Shown piece after piece: positions 45,052-64,000 of a DNA stretch of 64,000 bases (within the stretch, counting starts at the first letter, position 1; each line of letters opens with the position of its first letter). The notes under the pieces are model-generated. The model made no database searches and was not told where the DNA came from. It saw only the letters and a list, made by a program, of their open reading frames with translations. The position numbers were made by a program, and so were the translations under genes. Origin of the DNA: Cranoglanis bouderius (taxonomy: Eukaryota > Chordata > Actinopteri > Siluriformes > Cranoglanididae); contig CM042547.1 in the NCBI GenBank assembly GCA_023630585.1, positions 2,302,450-2,366,449 on the forward strand. The letters run 5' to 3'.

Positions 45052-45564
45052 AAACGTTTGTGGACACCCGACCATCACACTTGTATGTGCTTGTTGAACA
45101 TCCCATTCCACACTTAGTCCCCCTTTGCAGTTATAAGCACCACTCTTCTGGGAAGGCTTTCCACTAGATTTTGGAGCGTGGCTGTGGGGATTTGTGTTCA
45201 TTTAGCCACAAGAGCATTAGTGAGGTCAGGTCCTGATGTCAGGTGAGAAGACCTGGCATGCATTTGGTGTTCCAGTTCATCCCAAAGGTGTTCAGTGGGG
45301 TTGAGGTCAGGGCTCTGTGCAGGACACTCCAGTTCTTCTACTCCAACTTTGGCAAACCATGTTTTCATGGACTTCTCTTTGTGCACAGGGACGTCGTCAT
45401 GCTGGAACAGGTTTGGGCCTCTTAGTTCCAGTGAAGGGAAATTATAAAGCTACAGCATACAAACACATCCTATACAATTGTTTACTTCCAACTTTGTAGC
45501 AGCAGTTTGGTGAAGACCCACATATGGGTGTGATGATCAGGTGTCCACATACATTTGGTCATAA
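45052..45564 (-). mobile_element. Tc1-derived non-autonomous element, family C
   Basis: The ends are CATGGCCAAACGTTTGTGGA and the complement TCCACATACATTTGGTCATA. It carries a minus-strand transposase fragment and lies between anapc4 and slain2, inverted relative to 24691-25219. Confidence 0.8.
45198..45386 (-). pseudogene. Tc1-like transposase C-terminal fragment
   Basis: [20 protein letters not shown] followed by LNPTEHLWDELEHQM keeps the catalytic Glu but nothing upstream of the second Asp. A deletion relic within the family C element. Confidence 0.8.
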
Positions 45565-45759
45565 AATGTATATATGATACTAGAAATACTGTATAAATCC
45601 TTTCAGAATGATGTAGCATTATAGCACTGCTTTTGTTCATTTAATTACTGTTAATGTGTTACAAAAGCGTCTACAAAAATAAAAACGGAAAGGAAAGGGG
45701 GAAAAGCGCGTTCACGTGAGCCGTCACTCCCAAAACGTGCTCGTTCGTGCTTGCCTGCG

Positions 45760-46005
45760 TGATGACGCAACACATCAGCTTTTTCCGCTTTCCGTAATTG
45801 GTAACTGACGGACGGTAAAGATGGCGACCAAGCCGCTCGTGTGTTTGATTACTAAGGAAAGATGACGGTCAGAAGCACAGGAACATACTTTAGAGCTGCG
45901 TCATTGAAGGTGCACAGTTAAGAGACTTTAGGACTAGCACTTGGGCAGCTTGTTGACTTGTTAGGAAACCATTTTTGCCCGCGGCTGTAGCGCTCCTTCT
46001 CCCCA
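45760..46005 (+). promoter_or_regulatory. slain2 promoter and 5' UTR region
   Basis: GC content and CpG density rise here and continue through exon 1 to about 46490, as in a CpG-island promoter. A CRE/ATF-like TGATGACGCAA lies at 45760-45770 and a YY1-type AAGATGGCGACC at 45818-45829, a motif usually placed close to the start site of TATA-less genes. The ATG inside the YY1 motif opens no long frame; the coding ATG is at 46006. Confidence 0.5.
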
Positions 46006-62418
<16,413 letters not shown>

Positions 62419-63122
62419 GTAAAACAATCCGATAGCTGAAGCCTGGATTTATACACAGCCCACTCCTGGCCACTGGTTTATCAGGAAGTTGTTTAGAGTT
62501 ATATCTCAGGTTAATTTTGTCATGGCGAATCGAGGTGGTAGAAGCTCTGTCAGTGAGTTCAGGGACTTTTGAAGAAATTCCTGATCTGATGGTTATGAAG
62601 TTATGATGGTTCATATGGAAAATATTAACCGCATTAATTATTTCCACAAGAGACCATTAGCTTTATTTTCCTTTATTATCTGTGCTTGTTTGGAACAATG
62701 TGTATGAGTGGATGTTGTAAGAGGGTGAAGCCAAAATGTCTCTGATGCCCTCTAGTGGCTAGTTGCAGTACAGTATATTTAACCCCGCCCATTTCCATGT
62801 TAGTGAATGGAAAAAAGCCAAACTTACATTACAAGCTACATCTTGACAAATTATTTTCAGGACTGGTGTTCTGTCTTTTTTACAGTTTAGTCGACCTTGA
62901 TATCTCCTCCAGTGTTTTTCCTTACGATAAATGCGTTTTATAGGCGTTTTAAAAAGGGCGTGGTTGAATTGACTGTTTTGGACATGACAGTGAAGCCTCA
63001 TGAAGACACACACTTCCCAACACACACCTGAACCTCTTGACAGTTCTGTAATAAAGCCATGTCTTCTCTGTTCAGATGCAGTTGAACATCAACTTACTGC
63101 AGGTGTCCGAGCTATCTATCTA

Positions 63123-63124
<2 letters not shown>
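62419..63124. other. slain2 intron 7
   Basis: Follows the GTAAAA donor of exon 7. Two copies of GCCCTCTAGTGGC-type sequence occur (62086 and 62748 areas), probably repeat-derived. No exon recognised. Confidence 0.4.

Positions 63125-63206
<82 letters not shown>
63125..63206. repeat. (AT)n microsatellite
   Basis: About 41 AT units directly before a Tc1 end; TA-rich DNA is the target of these elements. Confidence 0.96.
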
Positions 63207-63210
<4 letters not shown>

Positions 63211-63212
<2 letters not shown>

Positions 63213-64000
63213 GTATCTCACAAAAGTGAGTACACCCCTCACATTTTTTGTAAATATTTTATTATATCTTTTCATGGGACAACACTGACGAAATGACACT
63301 TTGCTACAATGTAAAGTAGTGAGTGTACAGCTTGTATAACAGTGTAAATTTGCTGTCCCCTCAAAATAACTCAACACACAGCCATTAATGTCTAAACCGC
63401 TGGCAACAAAAGTGAGTACACCCCTAAGTGAAAATGTCCAAATTGGGCCCAATTAGCCATTTTCCCTCCCCGGTGTCATGTGACTCGTTAGTGTTACAAG
63501 GTCTCAGGTGTGAATGGGGAGCAGGTGTGTTAAGTTTGGTGTTATCGCTCTCACACTCTCTCATACTGGTCACTGGAAGTTCAACATGGCACCTCATGGA
63601 AAAGAACTCTCTGAGGATCTGAAAAAAAGAATTGTTGCTCTACATAAAGATGGCCTAGGCTATAAGAAGATTGCCAACACCCTGAAACTGAGCTGCAGCA
63701 CGGTGGCCAAGACCATACAGCGGTTTAACAGGACAGGTTCCACTCAGAACAGGCCTCGCCATGGTCGACCAAAGAAGTCGAGTGCACGTGCTCAGCATCA
63801 TATCCAGAGGTTGGCTTTGCAGAATAGACGTATGAGTGCTGCCAGCATTGCTGCAGAGGTTGAAGGGGTGGGGGGTCAGCCTGTCAGTGCTCAGACCATA
63901 CGCCGCACACTGCATTAAATTGGTCTGCATGGCTGTCGTCCCAGAAGGAAGCCTCTTCTAAAGATGATGCACAAGAAAGCCCGCAAACAGTTTGCTGAAG
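63211..64000 (+). mobile_element. Tc1-like element, 5' half, cut by window edge
   Basis: It starts CAGTATCTCACAAAAGTGAG. The word ACAAAAGTGAGTACACCCCT occurs at 63220 and again at about 63406, the direct repeats of an IR/DR-type terminal repeat of about 215 bp. The transposase gene follows on plus. The right end is outside the window. Confidence 0.93.
63586..64000 (+). pseudogene. Tc1-like transposase, N-terminal part, one nonsense codon
   Basis: MAPHGKELSEDLKKRIVALH begins a typical Tc1 transposase: first helix-turn-helix (GLGYKKIANTLKLSCSTVAK), GRPKKS AT-hook-like motif, second helix-turn-helix (MSAASIAAEVEGV ... SAQTIRRTLH). The codon at 63916-63918 is TAA where the family has Gln (H-Q-I-G). 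Afterwards the same frame continues IGLHGCRPRRKPLL to the window end. The catalytic core is not included. Confidence 0.9.

Overview
The window is vertebrate nuclear DNA, almost certainly from a teleost fish. It has intron-split genes with GT/AG borders, very many (GT)n/(CA)n arrays, and at least eight families of Tc1-like transposons plus teleost-type dispersed repeats. A catfish-like genome would fit, but that is inference. No bacterial, plasmid or CRISPR features were seen.

Three protein genes are supported. (1) 14625-15637, minus strand: an N-terminal coding exon of palladin (palld), an actin-bundling scaffold; its later exons would lie to the left, and none was found in the 14.6 kb available. 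(2) 24495-44219, plus strand: a complete anapc4 gene (APC/C subunit 4), rebuilt here as 28 coding exons that join in frame to 797 codons plus stop. (3) 46006-62418 and beyond, plus strand: slain2, a microtubule plus-end protein; seven coding exons (about 509 codons) are present and the 3' end runs off the window. anapc4 and slain2 are in tandem, 1.8 kb apart. The human homologues all lie on chromosome 4, so the linkage looks old.

Layout: 1-14.6 kb is gene-poor and repeat-built (Tc1 copies at 1253, 1792 and 8598; a DIRS-like retroelement relic at 10.4-11.9 kb). 14.6-15.6 kb is palladin. 15.6-24.2 kb holds palladin upstream DNA, a young Tc1 transposon with an open 306-codon transposase (19732-21241), a Tc1 remnant nested in an older repeat (22021-22681) and a 0.6-kb MITE. 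24.2-44.4 kb is anapc4, with most DNA-transposon load in introns 1, 2, 8, 9 and 17. 45-46 kb is the slain2 promoter and CpG-rich exon 1. 46.5-62.4 kb is slain2, whose introns hold a hAT-like element nested in an older repeat, long GT/CA arrays and polypyrimidine tracts. 63.2-64 kb is the 5' half of another Tc1 element.

The most interesting signal is at the RNA level. Three internal exons (anapc4 exon 21, slain2 exons 2 and 6) are bracketed within about 25 nt by (GT)n upstream and (CA)n downstream. These arrays are complementary in the pre-mRNA and could pair across the exon. For slain2 exon 6 and anapc4 exon 21 the GU array takes the place of the usual polypyrimidine tract. Several transposon histories can also be read directly from nested insertions with target-site duplications.
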